This document shows, one piece after another, positions 26,669-34,152 of a DNA stretch of 64,000 nt. The first letter of the stretch is position 1, and every line of letters starts with the position of its first letter. The notes beneath the pieces are model-generated. The model had not been told where the DNA came from and searched no databases. It worked only from the letters and a program-made list of their open reading frames with translations. The DNA lies in NCBI GenBank assembly GCA_947501475.1, contig CANMWA010000001.1, positions 310,001 to 374,000 of the forward strand, in the 5' to 3' direction. Origin of the DNA: an uncultured Aquimarina sp. Its GTDB lineage: Bacteria; Bacteroidota; Bacteroidia; Flavobacteriales; Flavobacteriaceae. A program made the translations under genes and the position numbers.

Positions 26669-28321
26669 CTAAAATGGGCAAGCTATAGGATTTGTTACAC
26701 TTTGGCATACATCTTCAACTTCTGCTAACCATTGGTCAGAACCTATGTATATTTCATTAAAGAATTTTGCTACATCAAAAACATTAATATTTCCGAATAA
26801 ATCCAAAGCATTAAGAGGGTTAGGAAAGTAATTATTATGATTCACAAATTGTATTTGCGAGACCCCAGGATTTAATTCTATGACCAATTTGGAAATATTA
26901 CTATAACTTAATACAGGAGGTGTTTGACTATTAGTCATAGGAGATAAGAATTTCCAGAAGTTTGTAGAGGATCCTCCTTGACAAGCACCTATGGGTCCTG
27001 AAAATTCAATTTCATTAACTCCAAATTTTTTAAATATGGTAGTGTTTTTTTCAACATAATTAAATGTATTGTTATTTATTGCCTTATTATTATCATCAAA
27101 GAAAATAAATCGTGCGGCATCTACAACTCGAAAACCACAAAAATTGGTTGGAAAAACCACCTCTCCCTCGTATTCTGGTAATATTGGTAAAAATGCCACA
27201 GGCAAGCTTATTTCGGGCTGCCCAGAGTATTGATCTAAATTATTGAAGTCAATTGTAATTCGATAATTATCGTTACCAAAGGTTCCGTTAGTCAAATTAA
27301 TATAATTTGGAGTTTGAGGTAATACATCTGGCCATTGATCTAGTGATCCTCCATTTTCGCCAGATGATTTTTTATCAATCATAAAATCAAATTGATCTTT
27401 TTTCATTGCATTTTTTACACGAAGACGAAAACTAGTTGTTTGCGATGTGCTTAATGAGTACGTGTAAACTTTTGTTTTGTTGGCGGGCACTTCGAAACCT
27501 TTGGGCCCTCCTTGGAAAATATTTTTAATAGATTTCCATTGACCATTCCATTTATATTCGAAATATAATTCGGGACCAATGTATCCACTTCCAGCATTAC
27601 AAGGCTGAGGATAGCAAAAGGTATAACCGTTATAATGATTATTAGAAGAGTTTTGTACAGCTCTACTACAGATTTTTCCTTTCCACTCTTTGATGCCCGA
27701 ATAAGTTTTTGAAAATTTATATCTAGGTCCATTGTTACAAGCAGAAGGAGCGAGATTTGCGCAATCATTTTTGAAAGCAGAATAGTTTGCAGGTGTTTTG
27801 TCTAGTCGGACAAATTCTGGAGTGCCTATAAACCCATCAGCAATAGAGTTGGTAAAATAACTGTTATTACATGCAATCGGTAATGTGCCTATAATAATAG
27901 GTGAAATTTTTTCAGTATTGCGCCCCCAACCCTGGGCTAGCGAAGTGCCGTTTTTACTTTTTGTATTGTTCGATGTCTCTTTCAGAAAGTGTGGGACATG
28001 AGTTCCTGGTTCTGAGAGTGCCCAAAAAATTTCTTGTCCAGAAAGTTTATTTTCAGAAACTTTAGAAAGATTATCTAAGGCAGAACATTCTCCACAATCG
28101 CTTTCTTCTAGTAAGAAAACACCACTTAATTGTTTATCATCAATACTATAAAAAGAGATTTCATTTCCATCGTTTAATGTTATTTTTGCAAAGTTTTCTG
28201 AAGACCCAGAAGTGTTTTGAGAAGTGGTAAATTCTGGAGGTGTATCGATTTCATTTTTCTCACAAGAACATAGAGTTAATAGAACGAAACATATGAGAAA
28301 GGCAATTTTTGTGTGATTCAT
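26669..28321 (-). CDS. Large lipoprotein of unknown function near peptide gene
   Basis: A 550-residue protein with a lipoprotein signal (LLTLCSC, Cys20). No family recognised. A CGEC motif occurs in the N-terminal part (ESDCGECSALDN). Several Cys pairs in the middle (SACNNGPR, KICSRAV, FCYPQPCNAG) suggest disulfide-bonded beta structure. The C-terminal half contains beta-sandwich-like strands (EISLPVAFLPILPEY, FRVVDAARFIFFDD). It is downstream of the Cys-rich peptide gene at 28515 on the same strand, separated by 193 bp that include a strong palindrome, so weak co-transcription is possible. A link to the peptide system is only suggested by position. Confidence 0.65.
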   Translation of the reverse strand: MNHTKIAFLICFVLLTLCSCEKNEIDTPPEFTTSQNTSGSSENFAKITLNDGNEISFYSIDDKQLSGVFLLEESDCGECSALDNLSKVSENKLSGQEIFWALSEPGTHVPHFLKETSNNTKSKNGTSLAQGWGRNTEKISPIIIGTLPIACNNSYFTNSIADGFIGTPEFVRLDKTPANYSAFKNDCANLAPSACNNGPRYKFSKTYSGIKEWKGKICSRAVQNSSNNHYNGYTFCYPQPCNAGSGYIGPELYFEYKWNGQWKSIKNIFQGGPKGFEVPANKTKVYTYSLSTSQTTSFRLRVKNAMKKDQFDFMIDKKSSGENGGSLDQWPDVLPQTPNYINLTNGTFGNDNYRITIDFNNLDQYSGQPEISLPVAFLPILPEYEGEVVFPTNFCGFRVVDAARFIFFDDNNKAINNNTFNYVEKNTTIFKKFGVNEIEFSGPIGACQGGSSTNFWKFLSPMTNSQTPPVLSYSNISKLVIELNPGVSQIQFVNHNNYFPNPLNALDLFGNINVFDVAKFFNEIYIGSDQWLAEVEDVCQSVTNPIACPF

Positions 28322-28365
28322 TTTTATTTGATTTTGAATGTTAGCTAGAGTTTATGGGCTTCTAT

Positions 28366-28400
28366 ATCAATCAGAGTGTTTTCAAAACACTCTGATTGAT
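28366..28400. repeat. Perfect 15-bp palindrome between peptide and lipoprotein genes
   Basis: ATCAATCAGAGTGTT and its exact reverse complement flank TTCAA. There is no T run on either side, so it is not a classic terminator. It could stabilise the end of the peptide mRNA, act as a partial terminator, or bind a protein ahead of the lipoprotein gene. Confidence 0.6.
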
Positions 28401-28413
28401 AGGATTTAAAAAA

Positions 28414-28482
28414 TCAACCACAGATACAAAACCATGATCGTTTTAAATAACCTCCAATATAATTGCATTTGTGATTAGAGGG
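28414..28482 (-). pseudogene. Possible remnant of a third Cys-rich peptide core
   Basis: Between the peptide stop and the palindrome, one minus-strand frame runs 22 codons from a stop to a TGA. It encodes a tail with the pattern C-(12)-C-x-C, ending SWFCICG. The two intact peptides flanking the regulator also end in C-x-C (GCTCTNNRT and TCYCFVI) with a Cys 8-15 residues earlier. There is no start codon or leader in frame. This may be a decayed core or chance; the frame is very short. Confidence 0.25.
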
Positions 28483-28514
28483 TTATGGTACTCGTTTATT
28501 TGGATGATATAATA

Positions 28515-28715
28515 TCAAGTTCTATTATTAGTACAGGTACATCCCCATCCAGGATGATAATAACCGGTGTTATAACCATTTTTTCTACATAACCAACAAC
28601 ACGAGCTACAACCACTAAGTAATGATCCTATGCCAGGGAATCCTCCAGTGATCGACTCTTGTTCTTTTTTTTCAATTTTTTGAACGTTTTCTAAGTTTAA
28701 AATGTTTTTTAGCAT
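28515..28715 (-). CDS. Double-glycine-leader Cys-rich peptide (bacteriocin-like / signal peptide)
   Basis: A 66-residue precursor. Residues 1-25 (MLKNILNLENVQKIEKKEQE then SITGG) are a typical Flavobacteriia leader ending in Gly-Gly, the cut site for C39-type exporter peptidases. The 41-residue core has six Cys (36, 39, 40, 43, 59, 61) and many Gly and aromatic residues, suggesting disulfides or other modification. It is divergent from the TPR-AraC regulator, has a good promoter (28775-28807) and two GGAATTTCG elements upstream. No processing enzyme or exporter is encoded in the window, so it would rely on one elsewhere. Whether it is an antimicrobial or a signal is unknown. Confidence 0.78.
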   Translation of the reverse strand: MLKNILNLENVQKIEKKEQESITGGFPGIGSLLSGCSSCCWLCRKNGYNTGYYHPGWGCTCTNNRT

Positions 28716-28774
28716 GATTTTAGATTTTAATGATTATTTATTATTTTTTTGAGTAAGCTGTTTTTTCATCATGT

Positions 28775-28807
28775 CAAATATATATAGGCTATCTATCTGA
28801 AAACAAA
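28775..28807 (-). promoter_or_regulatory. Promoter of the Cys-rich peptide gene
   Basis: On the minus strand TTTG (28807-28804), 21 bp, then TATATTTG (28782-28775): a perfect Bacteroidota -33/-7 pair, predicting a leader of about 50 bases. The proximal GGAATTTCG element ends 10 bp upstream of the -33. Confidence 0.7.
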
Positions 28808-28816
28808 TGAAGTATA

Positions 28817-28847
28817 TCGAAATTCCTGAAATCAAAGTCGAAATTCC
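28817..28847 (-). promoter_or_regulatory. Two GGAATTTCGA elements 21 bp apart
   Basis: TCGAAATTCC occurs on the plus strand at 28817 and 28838, so GGAATTTCGA is directly repeated with 21-bp spacing and points towards the peptide gene at 28715. TTCAGGAATTTCG from the proximal copy recurs exactly before the second peptide gene (30708-30720). Likely the binding site of the adjacent AraC-type regulator. Confidence 0.6.
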
Positions 28848-28919
28848 GCGAATTTGGACATTGTTTTTTTTGGCGGTCATGCCTGTTTTTTGATAAATGA
28901 CATTTTTAAACCAAAACAC

Positions 28920-28927
28920 TATATTTG
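28920..28927 (+). promoter_or_regulatory. -7 box of the TPR-AraC regulator gene
   Basis: TATATTTG is a perfect TAnnTTTG match. It overlaps the TTG at 28925 that opens the longest frame, so translation cannot start there if this promoter is used. It supports the ATG at 29012. Confidence 0.5.
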
Positions 28928-29011
28928 TGGCATACACAAACAATTATACTAAAGCAACCAGTGCTCTTGATACCAAAAAAACGTCACTTCTTTTGTAGAT
29001 CATCTAGTACA

Positions 29012-30697
29012 ATGATGATATGCGTTTGTTTTTTACTTGTAATAAATGTTATGTGTGGGCAAGAAAGTAAATTCAAAATACCAGATTCTCTAAAAGAACA
29101 CTCTTATGTTCAACTATTTAATGCATATCAAAAAGTTTATAATGATACGTTGAAATCAAAAATGTATTTATCTACTATTTTAGAAAATGCAAAAAATAGC
29201 AAAGATAGTTTAAGAATGGCGGTTGGCTATTGTTATTTGTCCTATTACACTGCAGAAGAACCTGAACAAATGGCCTTGGTAGATAGCTCTATTGCTATCA
29301 GTAAAGATTTAAATCATCTAAAATACCCGATCAAAGCGTATTCTTTTAAAGGGGGTTACTATTTAAAAAAGGGGGATTATCAACGGGCTTTAGATACGTA
29401 TATGAAAGCCTTGACATTATCAAAAAAAGTAAACAATATAGAATATTTACAGATCACAAATAATAACATTGGGGTTATAAAAACTAAAATTGGTAAACAT
29501 GATGAAGCTTTAGTGCTTTTAAGAGAAAACTTTGAGTATACAAAGAAAAAATATGTATCCAATAAGATACCCTATTTAAATTCATTAATCCCTCTGGCAG
29601 AATCCTACACACATAATCAAAAAATGGATTCTGCTTCTATGTATAATCAGGAAGGAATCGCATTAGTAAAAAAAAATAAGGATTTACAAAAAGCATATTA
29701 TGGTAAACTTATTTTAAATGAAGGAATCAACCTTTATTTTAAAAAACAATATCACCAAGCCTATGATAGTATCGTTAAAGGGGTTTCATTACTCAATAAA
29801 AATAATCCCGAAAACATAGAAAACTATATTTTAGGATCGTTTTATATAGGTAAACTTAAATTGATAGAAGGAGATATAATAACAGCCGAAAAAGAATTTA
29901 TTAGAATGGATTCTATCATCCAAAATAAAAAAATGATTCTTATGGATACCCGAGGAGGGTATGAGTTTTTAATTAATCTATATAGAAGTAAAGACGAAAA
30001 AGAAAAGCAGCTAGCGTATATTAATAAATTACTCTGGTTTGATAAGCGCATAAACAAAGCTAACAATTCTATTTCTACTCGATTATTTAAAGAATTTGAC
30101 ACGCCTTTATTATTGAAAGAAAAGGAAACTTTGATTCAAGAATTGAAGAAAAATACCAGCACTCTTAGTTTTTGGGTAGGTTTTCTTATTGTTTTATCTT
30201 CGATAGTGACTGTTTTTATGTGCTATCAGTATCTCATTAGAAAAAAGTATCAACAAAAATTTAATGAACTTTTGACTAGCGGTAAAAGTGTACCCTTAAC
30301 ACCAAAAAAACCATTAGACGATATTGGTATTGCCAATGAGATAGTTGAGGACATTTTAGAAAAGCTTACTCTTTTTGAGCAAAACCATCAGTTTTTGAAA
30401 AAGAACTTAAGCATTGCTAGTTTGGCCAAAGAAATAAATACAAATACTAAGTATTTATCTAAGGTGATTAATCACCATAAGAACAAGAGTTTTACAAACT
30501 ATATTAATGAGTTAAGAATTCTATATTGTGTAGAACAACTTAAAGAAAGTACTACACTTAAAAATTATACCATACAAGGTATTGCCGAAGAGATGGGGTT
30601 TAATAATGCAGAGTCCTTTTCGTCTGCTTTTAAAAAGAGTGCTGGGATTAAACCTTCCTATTTTTTGCGAAAGCTATACGTGTTAAATACTAAGTAA
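29012..30697 (+). CDS. Membrane TPR-AraC transcriptional regulator
   Basis: With the start at ATG 29012 (561 residues) the protein begins with a signal peptide or anchor (MMICVCFLLVINVMCG), then about 350 residues of tetratricopeptide repeats (ALDTYMKALTLSKKVNN, TNNNIGVIKTKIGKHDEALVL). A membrane helix lies near residue 385-405 (FWVGFLIVLSSIVTVFMCY), then a cytoplasmic linker and a C-terminal AraC-type HTH (about 450-561; LSIASLAKEINTNTKYLSKVINHH, GIAEEMGFNNAESFSSAFKK). The TPR domain should face the periplasm and sense a ligand. The longest frame starts at TTG 28925, but that overlaps a -7 box and would bury the signal peptide. Both flanking genes encode Gly-Gly-leader Cys-rich peptides with shared upstream elements, so it is the obvious candidate regulator of, and possibly receptor for, those peptides. 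Confidence 0.85.
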   Translation: MMICVCFLLVINVMCGQESKFKIPDSLKEHSYVQLFNAYQKVYNDTLKSKMYLSTILENAKNSKDSLRMAVGYCYLSYYTAEEPEQMALVDSSIAISKDLNHLKYPIKAYSFKGGYYLKKGDYQRALDTYMKALTLSKKVNNIEYLQITNNNIGVIKTKIGKHDEALVLLRENFEYTKKKYVSNKIPYLNSLIPLAESYTHNQKMDSASMYNQEGIALVKKNKDLQKAYYGKLILNEGINLYFKKQYHQAYDSIVKGVSLLNKNNPENIENYILGSFYIGKLKLIEGDIITAEKEFIRMDSIIQNKKMILMDTRGGYEFLINLYRSKDEKEKQLAYINKLLWFDKRINKANNSISTRLFKEFDTPLLLKEKETLIQELKKNTSTLSFWVGFLIVLSSIVTVFMCYQYLIRKKYQQKFNELLTSGKSVPLTPKKPLDDIGIANEIVEDILEKLTLFEQNHQFLKKNLSIASLAKEINTNTKYLSKVINHHKNKSFTNYINELRILYCVEQLKESTTLKNYTIQGIAEEMGFNNAESFSSAFKKSAGIKPSYFLRKLYVLNTK

Positions 30698-30707
30698 TTT
30701 CTCCAAA

Positions 30708-30720
30708 TTCAGGAATTTCG
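30708..30720 (+). promoter_or_regulatory. TTCAGGAATTTCG element before second peptide gene
   Basis: Identical over 13 bases to the proximal element before the first peptide gene (minus strand, 28830-28818) and pointing towards its own gene. A partial second copy, AATTTC, lies 18 bp upstream rather than 21. It overlaps nothing coding; the regulator gene stops at 30697. Confidence 0.55.
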
Positions 30721-30740
30721 TGAGATCTTAATGTATACTA

Positions 30741-30772
30741 TTGCTAGTTTTATATCATATCTATTATATTTA
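30741..30772 (+). promoter_or_regulatory. Promoter of the second peptide gene
   Basis: TTG (30741-30743), 21 bp, then TATATTTA (30765-30772), one base off TAnnTTTG and with the same 21-bp spacing as the first peptide promoter. The -7 starts 45 bp after the GGAATTTCG element, against 36 bp in the first promoter, a shift of about one helical turn. Confidence 0.5.
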
Positions 30773-30799
30773 TGATAGTACTAAATACTTAAAACAGCT

Positions 30800-30997
30800 A
30801 TGATGAAAAAATCTAAAAAGTTAAGTTTCAAAAAAATCGAAATAGCAAAGCTTGATAATTTTTCTACTATAAAAGGAGGAGCAAGTCATGGTCCTGGTTG
30901 TGATCAAATTGATCCTAAAAATACCATATATGAAAGTTTTAAACCTGGTTGTGCCAATTATACTAGATATCGTACATGTTATTGCTTTGTTATATGA
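30800..30997 (+). CDS. Double-glycine-leader Cys-rich peptide (lanthipeptide-type leader)
   Basis: A 65-residue precursor (64 if the second Met at 30803 is used). The leader KKLSFKKIEIAKLDN...IKGG (to residue 27) matches the leader style of Bacteroidota peptides annotated as class I lanthipeptides. The core (38 residues) has four Cys (34, 51, 60, 62) and Ser/Thr residues that could be dehydrated. No LanB, LanC, radical-SAM enzyme or exporter is in the window. It follows the TPR-AraC regulator by 102 bp with its own promoter and a shared regulatory element. It ends 2 bp from the convergent phosphoesterase gene. The leader class differs from that of the 28515 peptide, but both cores end in Cys-x-Cys. 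Confidence 0.75.
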   Translation: MMKKSKKLSFKKIEIAKLDNFSTIKGGASHGPGCDQIDPKNTIYESFKPGCANYTRYRTCYCFVI

Positions 30998-30999
30998 TT

Positions 31000-31728
31000 T
31001 TAATTCCTACCATTCTCATCTGGGTATAACAGATGTACAGGATCACTTTGCCAAAACTCTTTGGTGTTTATATCCATTGCAGTTAATGGGCCTTTAAATG
31101 CTGCGGCAGTATCAATATTCCAAACACAAGTTGCTTGTGTAGGGGTTGTTTGATTAATTCTGCTAACAGGAGTATGACCAATGTAAATTTCATCAAATAG
31201 CAATAGTCGTTTAGGATATCTTATATCTGTTTTTTTCAATTTGGGGTCTGTTGCCAAAGCAATTTCCCAAAGTGTTCTATCCCAATAAAATGTCTCGTCA
31301 AAATACTCTCGATGGGGACCATGAAGATTAGAGAATCCAGCATGCAAAAACAAACGATTTTGATCATCAATATGGTAGTTATTAAGCTCTCTATAAAACT
31401 TAAGATGTATGTCTATTTCTTCTTGAGATAATTTTGCATAAGAATCCATAGTCGCTTGCCCACCATGTTGTATCCATTCGGGGTTATATGTTTTTTGAGT
31501 CAACCATTTGTAACAGAGGTCATCATGATTACCTCGAATAAAAATACAGTTATTGGTTTTCTTTAATTCGATTAAAAAAGACACTAATTGTGCACTTTCG
31601 CTCCAACCGTCTACATAATCTCCCAAAAAAATAAGCGTATCATTCTGGATGATTTTTACTCTTTCGATCAATTGTTGTAATGCTTTTAGTGCACCATGCA
31701 TATCCCCAATCACTAGAGTTCTGTTCAT
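31000..31728 (-). CDS. Metallophosphoesterase, Ser/Thr phosphatase type
   Basis: A 242-residue cytoplasmic enzyme with the complete binuclear-metal motif set: GDMHG (8-12), GDYVDG (36-41), GNHDD (66-70), LHAGF and GHTPV. This is the PPP/calcineurin-like family including bacterial PrpA-type protein phosphatases and ApaH-like Np4A hydrolases; the exact substrate cannot be read. It is preceded 14 bp upstream by the AlbA-domain gene on the same strand, so they probably share a transcript. Confidence 0.9.
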   Translation of the reverse strand: MNRTLVIGDMHGALKALQQLIERVKIIQNDTLIFLGDYVDGWSESAQLVSFLIELKKTNNCIFIRGNHDDLCYKWLTQKTYNPEWIQHGGQATMDSYAKLSQEEIDIHLKFYRELNNYHIDDQNRLFLHAGFSNLHGPHREYFDETFYWDRTLWEIALATDPKLKKTDIRYPKRLLLFDEIYIGHTPVSRINQTTPTQATCVWNIDTAAAFKGPLTAMDINTKEFWQSDPVHLLYPDENGRN

Positions 31729-31742
31729 AAATTTGTAGATTT

Positions 31743-32879
31743 TTAGCTATATCTTACTTTTCGTAATACTCTTATACTTTCTTTGTAAATAGAATATACG
31801 GCATCATCATATGTCTTTAAATAGGGTTTTGCTTCTTCTAGTCTTTCTTTTGCTTCACTAAAATCATTAAAATAACATATTAAATAGGTAGCAGGAAGAT
31901 TGGCAATATCTTTTTCTTCGTTTTTTGATAAAGGTATTTTGTTTTTTAATTTATCAATTAATGCATTATTACTGTTATAGAGATGATATAGTGTTTTTCG
32001 ATCAAATTGTGGAGGTTCAAAAAGAAGTTTGCTTTCGATATCATAACCAGCATTGTCTTTAAAAGTAATAACAACTTCTTCAAGAGGATAATATTCATAG
32101 GTGTCCTGAAGGCCTAATTGTAAATATTCTACAATCTTAAACTGATCATCGGTTAGTGATATACTCACTTCATCCAATTCTGAATAAAATAGTTTTACAT
32201 GCTCATTAATTAACTCGATATCAACTCTAGAGTAATAGGTTTCTCCGTTTTGTCTTTTCTCTTTTCCTGCCCAACAAACCACAAAATATTCTTTAAAAAC
32301 TTTATAATTTGGATGATAATCTTTTCTAGAGTTCATAAAATCAAACACACCATCCAAAGTAAGTTCTATATTATTTTGCGCATGACTTTCTATGGCACTA
32401 ACAATTTCTGAATTGACATTTTTGATTTCAATATCAAAAACTTTGGGCATGCTTATGCTTCCATCTCTAAGAAATACAGTGCCTCCATAATATTTCCAGA
32501 TATTTTTGCGAAACGAACAGAGTTTACCTTCTAACGGTCTAATAGAAACAAGACCTACAACTTTATCACTAGGTAAATGCGGGAAAGGGATATTTTCATA
32601 AGCGACCAAAGGCGGGTTGTCTAAATAGGCATTTACCAAATTTTGAATTTTACTATCGTCAAAAAAATCAACTCCGATGATTTGATTGTCTTCATCTTCG
32701 ACTCCAATTACGATATAAGAATTGTTTTTTGGATTAGAGTTTGCTAGCGCGCAGATGTGTTTTAATAATTTTGCTTTACCTTCTTTCTCGCCAATATTGA
32801 GCTTACGTTTCTTGTCATAAAAACTATTTTCGTCATTATGGGCCAATAAATTTTTTATAAGTAGGCGCTTATTGATCAT
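31743..32879 (-). CDS. AlbA_2-domain (Schlafen-like) protein
   Basis: A 378-residue protein whose N-terminus (about 1-130) carries the AlbA_2 pattern: EKEGKAKLLKHICALANSN, YIVIGVEDEDNQIIGVDFF and GLVSIRP. This domain is found in predicted nucleic-acid-binding regulators and some phage-defence proteins. The remaining 240 residues have no domain I recognise; there is no winged-helix signature obvious to me. It lies just upstream of the phosphoesterase and downstream of the SDR gene on the same strand. Function is unknown; housekeeping regulation and defence are both possible, and neighbours give no support for defence. Confidence 0.75.
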   Translation of the reverse strand: MINKRLLIKNLLAHNDENSFYDKKRKLNIGEKEGKAKLLKHICALANSNPKNNSYIVIGVEDEDNQIIGVDFFDDSKIQNLVNAYLDNPPLVAYENIPFPHLPSDKVVGLVSIRPLEGKLCSFRKNIWKYYGGTVFLRDGSISMPKVFDIEIKNVNSEIVSAIESHAQNNIELTLDGVFDFMNSRKDYHPNYKVFKEYFVVCWAGKEKRQNGETYYSRVDIELINEHVKLFYSELDEVSISLTDDQFKIVEYLQLGLQDTYEYYPLEEVVITFKDNAGYDIESKLLFEPPQFDRKTLYHLYNSNNALIDKLKNKIPLSKNEEKDIANLPATYLICYFNDFSEAKERLEEAKPYLKTYDDAVYSIYKESIRVLRKVRYS

Positions 32880-32965
32880 TCTTTCTTCAAAATAGCTATT
32901 GAAACTTTTCCCAAGTTAAACTTAATTATTTTTATCGGGCCAGCAATGCAATGAGAATAAAGAAA

Positions 32966-33718
32966 TTATAAATTTTTGTTTATGATAGTACTGCTCGCTT
33001 GTGCAGTTGGGAAAACTACTAGGTCAGCAATATTAACATGATATGGGCGAGTGATTACAAATGCAATGATATCTGCAATGTCTTCAGGTCTTAATGGGTC
33101 ATAACCTTTATATACATTCTCTGCTCTTACATCATCATTCTTGAATCGCACGTTACTAAATTCGGTCTCTACCAATCCAGGATGTATTGCACCCACTCTA
33201 ATTCTGTGTGCGTTAAGATCTAGGCGCATTCCTTTATTTATTGCATCTACGGCATGTTTACTGGCACAATATATATTTCCGTTTGGGTAAACTTCTTTTC
33301 CGGCAGTAGACCCAATATTGATAATGTGACCAGATTTTGCAGCAATCATTTTAGGGATTATTGCTTTAGAAACATATAATAATCCTTTTACATTAATATC
33401 AATCATGGCATCCCAATCATCAAGATCCCCGGTTTGTATAGGGTCAAGACCATGTGCGTTTCCGGCATTATTAATAAGAATATCTATTTTTTCGAATGTA
33501 GCAGGTAGATTTTCGATAGCAGAAAAGACTTTGTCTTTATCTCTAACATCAAAACAAAGTGTATGCACGTTTACTGTTTTGCCTAATTCGTCTTGTAATG
33601 CCTCTAATCGATCTTGTCTTCTTCCGCAAAGGATAAGATTTATATTATGTTTGGCAAATTCTATTGCGGTAGATTTCCCTATTCCGCTTGTGGCTCCTGT
33701 GATTAATGCTGTTTTCAT
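32966..33718 (-). CDS. SDR-family NAD(P)-dependent oxidoreductase
   Basis: A 250-residue classical short-chain dehydrogenase. Cofactor motif TGATSGIGKS (7-16), NNAGNAHG near residue 87, catalytic Ser in INIGSTAG and the Tyr-x-x-x-Lys pair in YCASK. An Arg-rich stretch after the second strand (CGRRQDRL) suggests NADPH preference. It resembles YdfG-type 3-hydroxy acid or serine dehydrogenases. A 50-residue membrane protein gene ends 31 bp upstream on the same strand. Confidence 0.92.
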   Translation of the reverse strand: MKTALITGATSGIGKSTAIEFAKHNINLILCGRRQDRLEALQDELGKTVNVHTLCFDVRDKDKVFSAIENLPATFEKIDILINNAGNAHGLDPIQTGDLDDWDAMIDINVKGLLYVSKAIIPKMIAAKSGHIINIGSTAGKEVYPNGNIYCASKHAVDAINKGMRLDLNAHRIRVGAIHPGLVETEFSNVRFKNDDVRAENVYKGYDPLRPEDIADIIAFVITRPYHVNIADLVVFPTAQASSTIINKNL

Positions 33719-33749
33719 GTAATTGTTAAGATTATAGAGTATTATTTTA

Positions 33750-33902
33750 TTACTTTTTTTTAAATGCTTTGATTAAAACAAAAGCTAATCCAATGATTCC
33801 ATAAACAAACATAGATTCATAATTTAGACTTCCGTACGCTCCAAATGCGGCAAAAAAGAAAAACCCTGCAATCACATAGGAGAAAAAAGATAATTGTTTC
33901 AT
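33750..33902 (-). CDS. Small membrane protein, 50 residues
   Basis: An ATG at 33902 opens a 50-codon frame ending in TAA. The protein starts MKQLSFFSYVIAGFFFFAAF, has a short Gly-Ala-Tyr-Gly turn and a second hydrophobic stretch (MFVYGIIGLAFVLIKAF), and ends in KKK. Two membrane helices with a basic cytoplasmic tail are predicted. It lies 31 bp upstream of the SDR gene on the same strand, so co-expression is likely. Its length hides it from most gene finders. Function unknown. Confidence 0.65.
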   Translation of the reverse strand: MKQLSFFSYVIAGFFFFAAFGAYGSLNYESMFVYGIIGLAFVLIKAFKKK

Positions 33903-34152
33903 TTTATAATTCTAAAAAATTGCAACACCTAAGGGTGTGCTTCGTCTTTTGATAAACTCATCATGAAAATGATGAAGATTTGTATGTCTAAATTTTTGCA
34001 AAATAGGTTTAAAGATACTTTAAAATTTGAGGGTAACTATCGTTTAAAGGAGTACTTTTAACCTAGAATTAACAAGAAGTCGAAAAATATTTTAACAATT
34101 TGCAATGTTGGATTAGGAATATTAAATTCACGCCTTTAAAAAAATAAAATAG

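Noticed and set aside
28734..28943. 69-residue minus-strand frame between the peptide and the regulator
   Set aside because: It covers both promoters and the GGAATTTCG elements and has no leader or family features.
30888..31097. 69-residue plus-strand frame overlapping the second peptide
   Set aside because: Out of frame with the Gly-Gly precursor and running into the convergent phosphoesterase gene.
31743..32879. AlbA_2 protein as part of a phage-defence island
   Set aside because: Its neighbours are a phosphoesterase, an SDR enzyme and a small membrane protein, with no other defence gene or mobility gene.
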